This document shows, piece after piece, positions 1 to 7,778 of a stretch of DNA of 7,778 nt. This DNA comes from Frankiaceae bacterium (GTDB lineage: Bacteria; Actinomycetota; Actinomycetes; JAFAQI01), in contig JAVEEE010000346.1 of the NCBI GenBank assembly GCA_030840615.1, positions 1 through 7,778 on the forward strand, given 5' to 3'. The stretch's first letter is position 1, and each line of letters starts with the position of its first letter. Both the position numbers and the translations under genes were made by a program. Below the pieces are notes generated by a model, which worked only from the letters and a program-made list of their open reading frames with translations, was not told the DNA's origin and ran no database searches.

Positions 1-38
1 AACGAAGGGTCGAGCCACTCCTCGCGGCATCCGGAGAA
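1..38. other. Short flank downstream of glcF
   Basis: These 38 bases follow the glcF stop. No hairpin plus T-tract is visible, so transcription may continue leftwards. On the minus strand an ATG at 30-28 opens a frame of ten codons to the window edge, and GAGGAG at 23-18 could be a ribosome binding site for a gene starting just outside. Neither can be decided from so little sequence. Confidence 0.3.
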
Positions 39-1364
39 CTATTTGTCCGGGTTTCTGCCGATCACGTGAGCAGGCAGCCCCCGGATCGAGGCGTCGAGCA
101 CCTCGACCGTGTGGGCCAGCCGCGGAGCTGATCCCTCTCCTGGTCCGAGCCGCTGCAGCGATGTGTGCAGCTGCATGAGGCAGCCGGGGTTGGCGCTGAC
201 CACGAGATCGGCTTCCGTCGCGGCCACGAGGGCCGCCTTGCGATCACCCAGCTCCCTGGCCGTCTCGGGCTGGAGGAGGTTGTAGACCCCGGCCGAGCCA
301 CAACAGATGTCGGGCTCGGTCACTTCGCGCAGCTGCAACCCGGGGATGCCAGCGAGCAACGCGCGGGGTTGGGCGCGGACGCCCTGCGCGTGCGCGAGGT
401 GGCAGGCGTCGTGGTAGGCCACGGTGACGTCCAGCGGCTGCCGGACGGCTCGCGGTCCGAGCGACATCATGATCTCGCTGACGTCGCGGACCGAAGCGGC
501 GAACGCCGCGGCGCGGTCAGCCCACCCGGGTTCGTCACGCAGCACCCAGCCGTAGTCCTTCATCGACGAGCCGCAACCCGCCGCGTTGACGACGACGGCG
601 TCGAGCTCGAGACTTTCGAACGTCGCGATCAGGCGCTTGGCAAACGCGATCGACTCGTCCTCCCTGCCCATGTGCAGCGAGAGCGCGCCACAACAGCCCT
701 GCACCCGCGGGGCAACCACGTCACAGCCCTCAGCGGCAAGCACCCGGGCGGTAGCCGCGTTGACGCCGCTGAAGAACTCACGTTGCACGCAGCCCAGCAG
801 CATCCCGACCCGCGCCCTCCGCTCGCCTACTGCGGGTGTCAGCTCGGCCACCGGCTCGACCGTGGTGAGGGGTGGCAGCAGCTGCTCCATGGCGGCCAGC
901 GCCGGCGGCAGATGCAGCCGTTGCACAGCGCGCCTGGCGCCCAGCCGCTGATAGGCGCTCAGTGCGGGCCGCAGCGCCCGCAGCCGGCGGGGATAGGGGA
1001 AGAGGCCGAACACGAGCGAGCGCAGGACGCGTTCGCGCCGGTTGCGCGGATGCCGGCGCTCGACCTGCGCCCGGGTGGCTTCGATCAGGCGGTCGTACTG
1101 CACGCCGGACGGACAGGCTGTGACGCACGCCATGCAGCCGAGGCACTGGTCGAAATGCCGGACCATCGTCGGGTCGAGCGGCTCTCCCTCGAGGCCTTGC
1201 TTCATCAGGTAGATCCGACCGCGTGGCGAGTCCATCTCCTCGCCCCACAGGAGATAGGTGGGACAGGTCGGCAGGCAGAACCCGCAGTGCACGCAGTCGG
1301 CGACCAGATCGGTCGGCGGCGGGTGATGGCCGTCGAAGGCGCCGACGACAGGCTCAGAGACCAC
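39..1364 (-). CDS. glcF: Glycolate oxidase iron-sulfur subunit GlcF
   Basis: This 441-residue protein carries electrons from the flavin subunits, probably to membrane quinone. Two ferredoxin-like 4Fe-4S motifs are complete: C24-x2-C27-x2-C30-x3-C34-P in CVHCGFCLPTCP and C74-x2-C77-x2-C80-x3-C84-P in CLGCMACVTACP. Two cysteine-rich CCG domains follow: C192, C224-C225 (QGCCGALSLHMG) and C264; then C321 (YHDACHLAH), C354-C355 (DICCGSAGVYN) and C395 (NPGCLMQ). Length and domain order match the GlcF/LutA-like family. There is no transmembrane helix, so membrane association would be peripheral. The start is GTG at 1364, chosen because GGGGAGG sits seven bases upstream; the gene overlaps the glcE end by 11 bp. 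The stop is TAG at 41-39. Because glcD and glcE precede it directly, glycolate oxidase is favoured over other Fe-S oxidoreductases with the same domains. Confidence 0.95.
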   Translation of the reverse strand: MVSEPVVGAFDGHHPPPTDLVADCVHCGFCLPTCPTYLLWGEEMDSPRGRIYLMKQGLEGEPLDPTMVRHFDQCLGCMACVTACPSGVQYDRLIEATRAQVERRHPRNRRERVLRSLVFGLFPYPRRLRALRPALSAYQRLGARRAVQRLHLPPALAAMEQLLPPLTTVEPVAELTPAVGERRARVGMLLGCVQREFFSGVNAATARVLAAEGCDVVAPRVQGCCGALSLHMGREDESIAFAKRLIATFESLELDAVVVNAAGCGSSMKDYGWVLRDEPGWADRAAAFAASVRDVSEIMMSLGPRAVRQPLDVTVAYHDACHLAHAQGVRAQPRALLAGIPGLQLREVTEPDICCGSAGVYNLLQPETARELGDRKAALVAATEADLVVSANPGCLMQLHTSLQRLGPGEGSAPRLAHTVEVLDASIRGLPAHVIGRNPDK

Positions 1365-2463
1365 CGACGAACCTCCCCGGCCGCATCCGACCGTCCGGGT
1401 CGAACCGCTCCTTGATCCGTTCCATCACGGCGAAGCCGCTTACCGGACCCCACACGTCGAGACCGTCCTTGACCGCGGGCGGGGCCTGGACGACGACCAC
1501 GGTTCCGTCGTACGACGCGATGACCGCGCGCAGGTCGTCGAGCTCCGCTGAGGTCAGGCCCTTGGCGGCTGGCCACCCGGCCCACAGCACTCCACTGCCC
1601 AGATGCGCCGCGATGGCCGCATCCGGCCAGCGCCGGCGGATGGCTGTCACGGCCGGGCCGAGGCACGACAGCCGGTGCGTGACCTTCAGGGCGATGTCAC
1701 CGGACTGCCACGGCCGCCGGCCGAAGCTGGCCGGAACGACGTCGGTGACGGCGTCAGATCCCAGCAACTGAGCCATCTCGGCGGCCTGCGGATCGGCGGC
1801 CGCCGCGGCGGTTTCGAGCAGGACGTGCGCTGCCCGACCGTCCCACTCGACGGCCGCCGGCTCGGCGGTGGACCGGGCCAGCGCGTCGGCCACCTGCGCC
1901 GGGTCCTCGGTGCTGACGGACACGACCCGCCGGGCCGCCGGCAGCGGATGCAGCCGGAACGTGCACGAGGCGATGATGCCGAGCGTGCCGAACGATCCGG
2001 TGAAGAGCTTGCCGAGGTCGTAGCCCGCGACGTTCTTGACGACCTTGCCGCCCGACCGGGCCACGATGCCGTCGACGAGGACGACCGTGATGCCGATGAG
2101 CAGGTCACGCGGGGTTCCGTAACGCAACCGCCGCGGCCCGCTTGCCGCCGCGGCCACCACGCCTCCGACAGTTGCTGCCACCTCTGGGGGGTCAAGCGCC
2201 AGCCACTGGCCGCTGCCCGCGAGCAGTCGCTGCAGCTCGCCGAGCCGGGTTCCGGCTTGGACGGTGACGACGAGGTCGGCTTCGGCGTGCTCGACGACGG
2301 TGTTCAAGGAGGTCGTGTCGACGATCACGTCCGCGGGCCGGCCGGGCGCCCCCCAACCCGACTTGGTGCCGGCGCCGCGAACATCGACCGACGCGCCGGT
2401 CGCAGCCGCGTCTCGCAGCACAGTGGCGAGATCGTCGATGGTGGACGGGGTGACGACCTCCAT
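1354..2463 (-). CDS. glcE: Glycolate oxidase FAD-binding subunit GlcE
   Basis: The 369-residue protein is a second, divergent FAD_binding_4 protein, as in the GlcDEF complex. Characteristic elements are VRGAGTKSGWG at residues 28-38, the hydrophobic VVEHAEADLVVTVQAGTRLGEL at 56-77 (split: VVEHAEADL then VVTVQAGTRLGEL), ATVGGVVAAAASGPRR at 97-112, YGTPRDLLIG at 115-124, GGKVVKNVAGYDLGKLFTGS at 138-157, and FGTLGIIASCTFRLHP at 158-173. The end, RFDPDGRMRPGRFVGG, matches the terminal block of the family. The ATG at 2463 begins 16 bases after the glcD stop and directly precedes the conserved EVVTPSTIDDLA; a longer in-frame reading would run back into glcD with unrelated sequence. The Shine-Dalgarno (GAGCAG) is weak. 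In E. coli, GlcD, GlcE and GlcF are all needed for glycolate oxidase activity; the role of GlcE itself is not well defined. The stop codon lies within the start region of glcF. Confidence 0.92.
   Translation of the reverse strand: MEVVTPSTIDDLATVLRDAAATGASVDVRGAGTKSGWGAPGRPADVIVDTTSLNTVVEHAEADLVVTVQAGTRLGELQRLLAGSGQWLALDPPEVAATVGGVVAAAASGPRRLRYGTPRDLLIGITVVLVDGIVARSGGKVVKNVAGYDLGKLFTGSFGTLGIIASCTFRLHPLPAARRVVSVSTEDPAQVADALARSTAEPAAVEWDGRAAHVLLETAAAAADPQAAEMAQLLGSDAVTDVVPASFGRRPWQSGDIALKVTHRLSCLGPAVTAIRRRWPDAAIAAHLGSGVLWAGWPAAKGLTSAELDDLRAVIASYDGTVVVVQAPPAVKDGLDVWGPVSGFAVMERIKERFDPDGRMRPGRFVGGL
1372..1378 (-). promoter_or_regulatory. Strong ribosome binding site for glcF within glcE
   Basis: The minus strand reads GGGGAGG, then TTCGTCG and GTG. 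This near-perfect Shine-Dalgarno lies inside the last codons of glcE. It decides the GTG start of glcF at 1364 and suggests that glcF can be translated at a rate of its own despite overlapping glcE. Confidence 0.8.
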
Positions 2464-2479
2464 CAGAAGAGTCTGCTCA

Positions 2480-3937
2480 TCAGAAGACTTCGGCGAGGCC
2501 GGCTTCCTGCAACGGGTGGACGCCGGTCCGGCGTCCGGGCCGCTCTCCGCACAGGCGCGGTGTCGGGAAGACCTTGCCGGGGTTGCACAGAGACGCCGGG
2601 TCGAACGCACAACGGACGAGCTGCATGACGTCGAGGTCGTCGTTGCTGAACATCCGACCCATGTGCTTCTTCTTGTCGTGACCTACGCCGTGCTCACCGG
2701 TGATCGACCCCCCGTGCTCGATGCAGAGGTCGAGGATCCGCATCGAGACCTCTTCGGCCCGCTCCGTCTCCCCTTTGCTCTCGTCGAACAGCACGAGTGG
2801 ATGCAGGTTGCCGTCGCCGGCGTGGAACACGTTGGCCACACGGATCCCGCTCGCCTGCGCGAGAGCGGCGATGTCGCGCAAGACCTCCGGTAGCGCGGTG
2901 CGGGGCACCACTCCGTCCTGCACGATGTAGTCCGGGCTGATCCGACCCACCGCCGCAAAGGCCGATTTGCGGCCACGCCAGATCTGCGCCCGCTCGACGT
3001 CGTCGCTGGCGACGCGGATCTCGAAGGCGCCGGCCATCCGGCAGAACTCCTCGACGTCGGCAAGCTGAGCTTCGACCTCGATGGTCGGCCCGTCGAGCTC
3101 GACGATGAGCACGGCGCCGGCACCGGCGGGGTAGCGGCAGCGCACCGCGGCCTCGGCCGCCTCGATCGAGAGCGCATCCATCATCTCGACCGCCGCCGGC
3201 AGCACGCCCGCTGCGATCACGGCGCTCACCGCGGAGCCGGCCTCGTCCATGCCGTTGAACGCGGCCAACAACGTCTGGACGGATTCCGGCGATCGGGTGA
3301 GCCGCACGGTGACCTCGGTGGCGATGCCGAGCGTGCCCTCACTGCCGACGAACGCTCCGACGACGTCGTAGCCCACCGGGTCGGGCGCCCGGCCACCGAA
3401 GCGCTCCACCGAACCGTCCGGCATCACGATCTCGAGACCGGTGACGTGATGGGAGGTGAAGCCGTATTTCAAACAGTGCGCGCCGCCGGAGTTTTCCGCG
3501 ACGTTGCCACCGATGGAGCAGACCTGCTGGCTCGACGGATCCGGCGCGTAGTAGTAGCCGGACGCCGCGACGCGCTTGCTGATGTCGAGGTTGACGACTC
3601 CCGGCTGCACGACCGCGCGCCGGTCGGCGATGTCGACGCTGCGCACCTCCGTCATGCGCGAAAGCACGATGAGCACGCCGTCCTCCCGCGGCAGCGCACC
3701 GCCCGACAGGCCGGTTCCGGCGCCACGCGCGACGAACGGCACGCCGAGCTCGTGACACCGGCCGACGACGAACGCCACCTGCTCGGTCGTCTCCGGCAGC
3801 ACGACGAGCGCCGGGATGCAGCGGTAGGCCGTGAGCCCATCGCACTCATAGGTCCGCAGCTGCACCCGGTCGGTGACGACGGCGCGCTCGCCCAGCTCCC
3901 GGACACATGCGTCCGCGAGCGCGGCGAGGCCCGTCAT
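2480..3937 (-). CDS. glcD: Glycolate oxidase FAD-binding catalytic subunit GlcD
   Basis: The 485-residue flavoprotein of the FAD_binding_4/FAD-oxidase_C (VAO) family would oxidise glycolate, or a similar 2-hydroxyacid such as D-lactate, to the 2-oxoacid. The FAD (PCMH-type) domain spans about residues 36-215 with RGAGTGLSGGA at 71-81, CSIGGNVAENSGG at 140-152, HCLKYG at 154-159 and GSEGTLGI at 198-205. The C-terminal domain carries FHAGDGNLHP (371-380; His372 and His379) and GEHGVGHDKK (414-423), the substrate/metal-binding region of the family, then NPGKVFP near the end. I chose the ATG at 3937: it starts one base after the malate synthase stop, and the longer upstream reading has non-homologous low-complexity sequence inside the malate synthase gene. 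No Shine-Dalgarno is seen, so translation is probably coupled to aceB. GlcE and GlcF downstream make glycolate oxidase more likely than a stand-alone D-lactate dehydrogenase. Substrate is unproven. Confidence 0.93.
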   Translation of the reverse strand: MTGLAALADACVRELGERAVVTDRVQLRTYECDGLTAYRCIPALVVLPETTEQVAFVVGRCHELGVPFVARGAGTGLSGGALPREDGVLIVLSRMTEVRSVDIADRRAVVQPGVVNLDISKRVAASGYYYAPDPSSQQVCSIGGNVAENSGGAHCLKYGFTSHHVTGLEIVMPDGSVERFGGRAPDPVGYDVVGAFVGSEGTLGIATEVTVRLTRSPESVQTLLAAFNGMDEAGSAVSAVIAAGVLPAAVEMMDALSIEAAEAAVRCRYPAGAGAVLIVELDGPTIEVEAQLADVEEFCRMAGAFEIRVASDDVERAQIWRGRKSAFAAVGRISPDYIVQDGVVPRTALPEVLRDIAALAQASGIRVANVFHAGDGNLHPLVLFDESKGETERAEEVSMRILDLCIEHGGSITGEHGVGHDKKKHMGRMFSNDDLDVMQLVRCAFDPASLCNPGKVFPTPRLCGERPGRRTGVHPLQEAGLAEVF

Positions 3938-3938
3938 G

Positions 3939-5537
<1,599 letters not shown>

Positions 5538-5605
5538 GCCGTTGTCTCCTCGCTCAATGTCGAGACTCCATTGTCTCGCTCGACGGTGCGCATGAGGACG
5601 GCGGG
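5538..5605 (-). promoter_or_regulatory. 68-bp intergenic region with aceB ribosome binding site and possible promoter
   Basis: This gap separates the coxG stop from the malate synthase start. It holds the inverted repeat at 5561-5578 and an AGGAG Shine-Dalgarno at 5550-5546, eight bases before the ATG at 5537. The decamer GAGACAAYGG occurs twice on the minus strand (5577-5568 and 5548-5539), 29 bp apart, the second copy overlapping the ribosome binding site. No clear -35/-10 pair can be read; GACAAT at 5575-5570 is a weak -10-like hexamer. Read-through from coxG is also possible. Confidence 0.5.
5561..5578. promoter_or_regulatory. Perfect inverted repeat (candidate operator) upstream of malate synthase
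   Basis: The plus strand reads CGAGAC-TCCATT-GTCTCG, two perfectly complementary 6-bp arms around a 6-bp spacer, 24 bp upstream of the malate synthase start codon and inside the only intergenic gap of note. A second, nested pair (CAATG...CATTG on the minus strand) overlaps it. The position suits a repressor or activator site for the aceB-glcDEF operon; IclR- or GntR-type regulators often control such genes, but no regulator is visible here. A weak terminator after coxG is the alternative, but the stem is short and no T-tract follows. Confidence 0.45.
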
Positions 5606-6289
5606 TCAGCGTCGGCGACGGCGCCAGACGATGAGCAGAAGCAACGCGACGAAGCCTGCCAGCGGCGCGAGCCGCTTGGCGACCGAGCCGCCGGCGACCT
5701 CCAGCAGGTCGATCGCCTCGGCGGTTCGTCTCGGCGCCGGCGGCGCGACGGTCGACGGCGGCGTCTCAGCGGCACCGACGGCGGTGGCCGCCGGTGGGGC
5801 GGGAGCCGGTGGGGCGGGAGCCGGCGGCGGTGGCGCCGTGGCGGTCGGGCTGGCCAGCTCCTCGGCCAGACAGGCGGAGAACTGCCCGATGAGCTTCGCG
5901 CCGACCTCGGCCATGACGCCCCGACCGAACTGCGCCGGCTTGCCGGTCACGTTGAGGTCGGTCTCGACGCTCACGTTGGTCGAGCCACCGGCCTCCAGCA
6001 GCGCCGCCGTCACAGTCGCCGACGCCGTGCCGCTGCCACGGGCTTCCTTGCCCGACGCTTCGATCACCACCCGGTGCGTCGCCTCGTCGCGCGTAGAAAA
6101 CGTCGCCTTCCCCTTGTAGGTCACCTGGATCGGGCCCACCTTCACCTTCACGCTTCCGGTGAAGTCGTCGCCGTCGACGGACAGCAAAGTGGCGCCGGGC
6201 ATGCACGGGGCGATCCGCTCGACGTCGAGCAGCACCTTCCAGGCCTCGTCGACGGGCACGGGAACGGTGAACTCGTGCTCGAGCTTCAT
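5606..6289 (-). CDS. coxG: CoxG-like SRPBCC protein with C-terminal membrane anchor
   Basis: This is a 227-residue protein of the carbon monoxide dehydrogenase subunit G family. Residues 1 to about 146 form the SRPBCC (START-like) lipid-binding fold: the opening MKLEHEFTVPVPVDEAW, then ERIAPCMPGA at 24-33, VKVKVGPIQVTYKG at 47-60 and the closing helix around FGRGVMAEVGAKLIGQFSACL at 121-141. Residues about 148-190 are a low-complexity Pro/Ala linker. Residues about 208-222 (APLAGFVALLLLIVW) are one hydrophobic segment, followed by five terminal arginines, so the protein is predicted to be tail-anchored with the globular domain in the cytoplasm. CoxG proteins are linked to membrane recruitment of Mo-CO dehydrogenase and to quinone handling; the same role for the unseen Mo-enzyme here is inferred. 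The ATG overlaps the mocA stop by 4 bp and has a strong GGAGG seven bases upstream. No signal peptide is seen. Confidence 0.9.
   Translation of the reverse strand: MKLEHEFTVPVPVDEAWKVLLDVERIAPCMPGATLLSVDGDDFTGSVKVKVGPIQVTYKGKATFSTRDEATHRVVIEASGKEARGSGTASATVTAALLEAGGSTNVSVETDLNVTGKPAQFGRGVMAEVGAKLIGQFSACLAEELASPTATAPPPPAPAPPAPAPPAATAVGAAETPPSTVAPPAPRRTAEAIDLLEVAGGSVAKRLAPLAGFVALLLLIVWRRRRR
5791..5820 (-). repeat. 15-bp perfect tandem duplication in the CoxG linker
   Basis: On the plus strand CCGGTGGGGCGGGAG occurs twice back to back (5791-5805 and 5806-5820), followed by a partial, diverged third unit. It encodes repeated Ala-Pro units in the coxG linker. Because the unit is 15 bp, gain or loss of a copy keeps the reading frame and would only lengthen or shorten the linker. 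It looks like ordinary slippage in a low-complexity spacer. Confidence 0.85.
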
Positions 6290-6879
6290 GTCGGGTCCTC
6301 CAGGAACTGGGTCAGGTCCTCAGGTGTGTCGATGTCGGTGTCACTGCCCAGATCGTCGCAGGCGACGGTGAGCACCTCGTCGGGATGTGCCCGTAACCAG
6401 CCACGGGCACCCACGTCACCGGTGGCCGAGGCCGACACCTCGCCCCAGATCGAGGCATCGAGCAGCACCGGGTTGCGCGGCTTGCCGTCGTACGACGCGA
6501 CGACGGCTGACCGGCCGGGCTGCCATTCGGCGATGATCCGCCCGACGACCTGCGCAGTGACCAGCGGTTGGTCGACGAGGGTCACGACAACGGCGGGGGC
6601 CCGCAGGTCGGCAAGAGCGGCAAGTCCGCAGCGCAGGGACGAGCCCATGCCGTCCGCCCACGCATCGTTGACCACCACGATCGACCGGTCCAGGCGCGCC
6701 GCAGCAACGACGTCGGCGGCCCCGGCACCTAGCACCACCACCACCGGCTCACATCCTGCGTCGTGCAGCGTGTTCGCCGCTCGGTCGACGAGCAGGTCGG
6801 CTCCGAGCCGGAGCATCGCCTTTGGCGAGCCGAAACGGCGGCCCTCCCCCGCGGCCAGCACGAGTCCGGCCGGCTTCAC
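6286..6879 (-). CDS. mocA: MocA-like molybdenum cofactor cytidylyltransferase (NTP_transf_3 family)
   Basis: The predicted 197-residue protein would transfer a nucleotide, probably CMP, to molybdopterin to make the dinucleotide cofactor used by xanthine dehydrogenase/CO dehydrogenase-type enzymes. The N-terminal nucleotide-binding motif LAAGEGRRFGSPK is at residues 8-20, with Lys20 closing the loop. VDQPLV at 102-107 carries the metal-binding Asp and resembles MocA more than MobA. YDGKPRNPVLL is at 130-140 and the terminal DIDTPEDL at 182-189. The LAAG form rather than LAGG also favours a CTP-using enzyme; this is family knowledge, not proof. I chose the GTG at 6879 because the conserved beta strand starts right after it. 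An in-frame ATG at 6912 would add 11 residues and overlap xdhC by 26 bp; neither start has a convincing Shine-Dalgarno sequence. The stop overlaps the coxG start as ATGA. The position between xdhC and coxG supports a cofactor role over a generic sugar nucleotidyltransferase. Confidence 0.88.
   Translation of the reverse strand: MKPAGLVLAAGEGRRFGSPKAMLRLGADLLVDRAANTLHDAGCEPVVVVLGAGAADVVAAARLDRSIVVVNDAWADGMGSSLRCGLAALADLRAPAVVVTLVDQPLVTAQVVGRIIAEWQPGRSAVVASYDGKPRNPVLLDASIWGEVSASATGDVGARGWLRAHPDEVLTVACDDLGSDTDIDTPEDLTQFLEDPT
6295..6301 (-). promoter_or_regulatory. Ribosome binding site of coxG inside the mocA 3' end
   Basis: On the minus strand the sequence reads TGGAGGA followed by CCCGAC and the coxG ATG, giving a near-ideal GGAGG Shine-Dalgarno at seven-base spacing. 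It lies within the last codons of mocA. Together with the ATGA stop/start overlap this indicates translational coupling and fixes the coxG start. Confidence 0.8.
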
Positions 6880-6886
6880 GGCCGGG

Positions 6887-7778
6887 TCACACCGAGTCGA
6901 GCCGGGGCGCATGGCTGTGAATGGCCCCGTCCGTCTCGGCCAGGGGCCGCCCGCTACCGCCCCAACGCAGCCCGACGATCTCCGCGGCAATGGACACCGC
7001 GGTCTCCTCGGGAGTGCGGGCACCGATGTCGAGTCCGATCGGTGAGCGCAGCCGCTCCAGCTCCGCGTCGCTGAACCCGGTGTCGCGCAGCCGAGCCAAC
7101 CGGTCGTCGTGGGTCCGGCGCGAACCCATCGCCCCTATGTAGGCGGCCGGCGTACGCAGCGCCACCTCGAGCAGCGGCACGTCGAACTTCGGGTCGTGCG
7201 TCAGCACTGCGATGACGGTTCGCTCGTCGACCACCGTGTCGGCGAGGTAGCGGTGCGGCCATTCGCATACGACTTCGTCTGCGTCGGGAAACCGTCGCTC
7301 GGTCGCGAAGACCGGGCGGGCGTCGCACACCGTGACGCGGTAGCCGAGGTATTTGCCGATGCGCGCGACGGCGGCAGCGAAGTCGATCGCACCGAAGACG
7401 AGCATTCGCGGCGGTGGGTTGAACGACTCGACGAAGACAGCCACCTCGTCCTGGCGGCGCTCGCCGTTGGGACCGTAGTGCCGGACGCCGGTCTGGCCCT
7501 GCGCCAGCAGCCCGCGCGCATCGTCGACGACAGCGGCGTCGAGCCCACTCGCGCCCAGCGTGCCTTCGACCCGGTCAGCCCAGACGGCGACGTGGGCGGC
7601 CAGCGGACCTTCACCGGAGATGATCGTGGCCAGCGCTACCGGCTCCTCGCGCGCGATCGAGGCCGTGACGGATGCGAAGGCCGGCTGAGTGGCGATGTCG
7701 ACGGGGCGCACGAGAATGTCGAGGATCCCGCCGCAGGTCAGCCCCACGGAGAACGCGTCGTCGTCGCTGATGCCGTAG
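6887..7778 (-). CDS. xdhC: XdhC/CoxI family Mo-hydroxylase maturation protein, 5' end cut by the window edge
   Basis: Proteins of this family bind the molybdenum cofactor, help sulfurate it, and insert it into xanthine dehydrogenase or CO dehydrogenase-type enzymes in the cytoplasm. About 296 residues are visible. The frame is open to the right edge and the first visible residues, YGISDDDAFSVGLTCGG, are the end of the conserved N-terminal XdhC_CoxI domain. The GTG at 7747 is therefore an internal valine codon, and roughly 80 N-terminal residues probably lie outside the window (inferred from usual family length). The C-terminal Rossmann-like XdhC_C domain is complete: FGAIDFAAA at visible residues 128-136, VCDARPVFA at 150-158, THDPKFD at 193-199, YIGAMGSRRT at 213-222 and SPIGLDIGARTPEET at 245-259. 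The stop is TGA at 6889-6887, immediately before the probable start of the cytidylyltransferase gene. Family assignment is secure; which Mo-enzyme it serves cannot be told from this gene. Confidence 0.93.
   Translation of the reverse strand, partial: YGISDDDAFSVGLTCGGILDILVRPVDIATQPAFASVTASIAREEPVALATIISGEGPLAAHVAVWADRVEGTLGASGLDAAVVDDARGLLAQGQTGVRHYGPNGERRQDEVAVFVESFNPPPRMLVFGAIDFAAAVARIGKYLGYRVTVCDARPVFATERRFPDADEVVCEWPHRYLADTVVDERTVIAVLTHDPKFDVPLLEVALRTPAAYIGAMGSRRTHDDRLARLRDTGFSDAELERLRSPIGLDIGARTPEETAVSIAAEIVGLRWGGSGRPLAETDGAIHSHAPRLDSV

Noticed and set aside
165..1415. 416-codon open frame on the plus strand opposite glcF
   Set aside because: It is the reverse shadow of a strongly conserved Fe-S protein. 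The product is rich in Arg, Gly, Asp and Ala with no recognisable motif; long antisense frames are expected in GC-rich DNA.
2464..2610. 49-residue N-terminal extension of GlcE
   Set aside because: It overlaps the glcD 3' end and does not resemble the family; the ATG at 2463 precedes the conserved start.
1603..2628. 341-codon plus-strand open frame opposite glcE
   Set aside because: Same cause: low-complexity Arg/Gly-rich translation with no motif, antisense to a well-supported flavoprotein gene.
5561..5578. Rho-independent terminator after coxG
   Set aside because: The stem is only 6 bp with a 6-base loop and no T-run follows on the minus strand; an operator is the better reading.
6880..7023. 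48-residue N-terminal extension of the MocA-like protein
   Set aside because: It overlaps conserved xdhC sequence and is Arg/Pro-rich; the nucleotide-binding motif expected near the N-terminus begins only after 6879.
6074..7045. 323-codon plus-strand open frame opposite coxG, mocA and xdhC
   Set aside because: It crosses three recognised genes antisense and its product is Ser/Arg/Thr-rich without domain signs.
7745..7747. GTG as the start of xdhC
   Set aside because: The conserved upstream residues YGISDDDAFSV continue in frame to the window edge, so this is an internal valine codon of a gene cut by the edge.

Overview
The window is GC-rich DNA with heavy use of G/C-ending codons, and every gene lies on the minus strand. 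Protein sequences and gene order look actinobacterial. The genus cannot be fixed from this window. I find seven protein genes and no RNA genes, insertion sequences, phage genes or CRISPR arrays. Coding density is about 99%.

Read in transcription order (right to left), the first block (7778 to 5606) is a molybdenum-hydroxylase accessory module. It holds the 3' part of an xdhC-type maturation/insertion factor, a MocA-like molybdenum cofactor cytidylyltransferase, and a CoxG-like SRPBCC protein with a proline/alanine-rich linker and a C-terminal membrane tail. These three genes overlap or nearly abut. The catalytic subunits they should serve (a xanthine dehydrogenase or CO dehydrogenase-like enzyme) are not in the window and presumably lie upstream, past the right edge.

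A 68-bp gap (5538-5605) follows. It contains a perfect 6+6 bp inverted repeat and a good ribosome binding site, and is the only plausible internal promoter/operator region in the window.

The second block (5537 to 39) is a glycolate/glyoxylate-to-malate module: an A-type malate synthase (aceB) followed by the three glycolate oxidase subunits glcD, glcE and glcF. Successive genes are 1 bp apart, 16 bp apart, and overlapping by 11 bp. GlcD/GlcE/GlcF would oxidise glycolate (or a related 2-hydroxyacid) to glyoxylate, passing electrons through FAD and Fe-S centres towards the membrane. Malate synthase would condense glyoxylate with acetyl-CoA to malate.

The simplest joint reading is a catabolic locus in which a Mo-hydroxylase and a glyoxylate-assimilation operon act in one pathway. 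Purine/ureide breakdown (xanthine to urate to allantoin to glyoxylate) is the most natural candidate, but the linking enzymes are not visible, so this remains an inference. No clearly new system is seen; most of the window is recognisable metabolism in a somewhat unusual arrangement.
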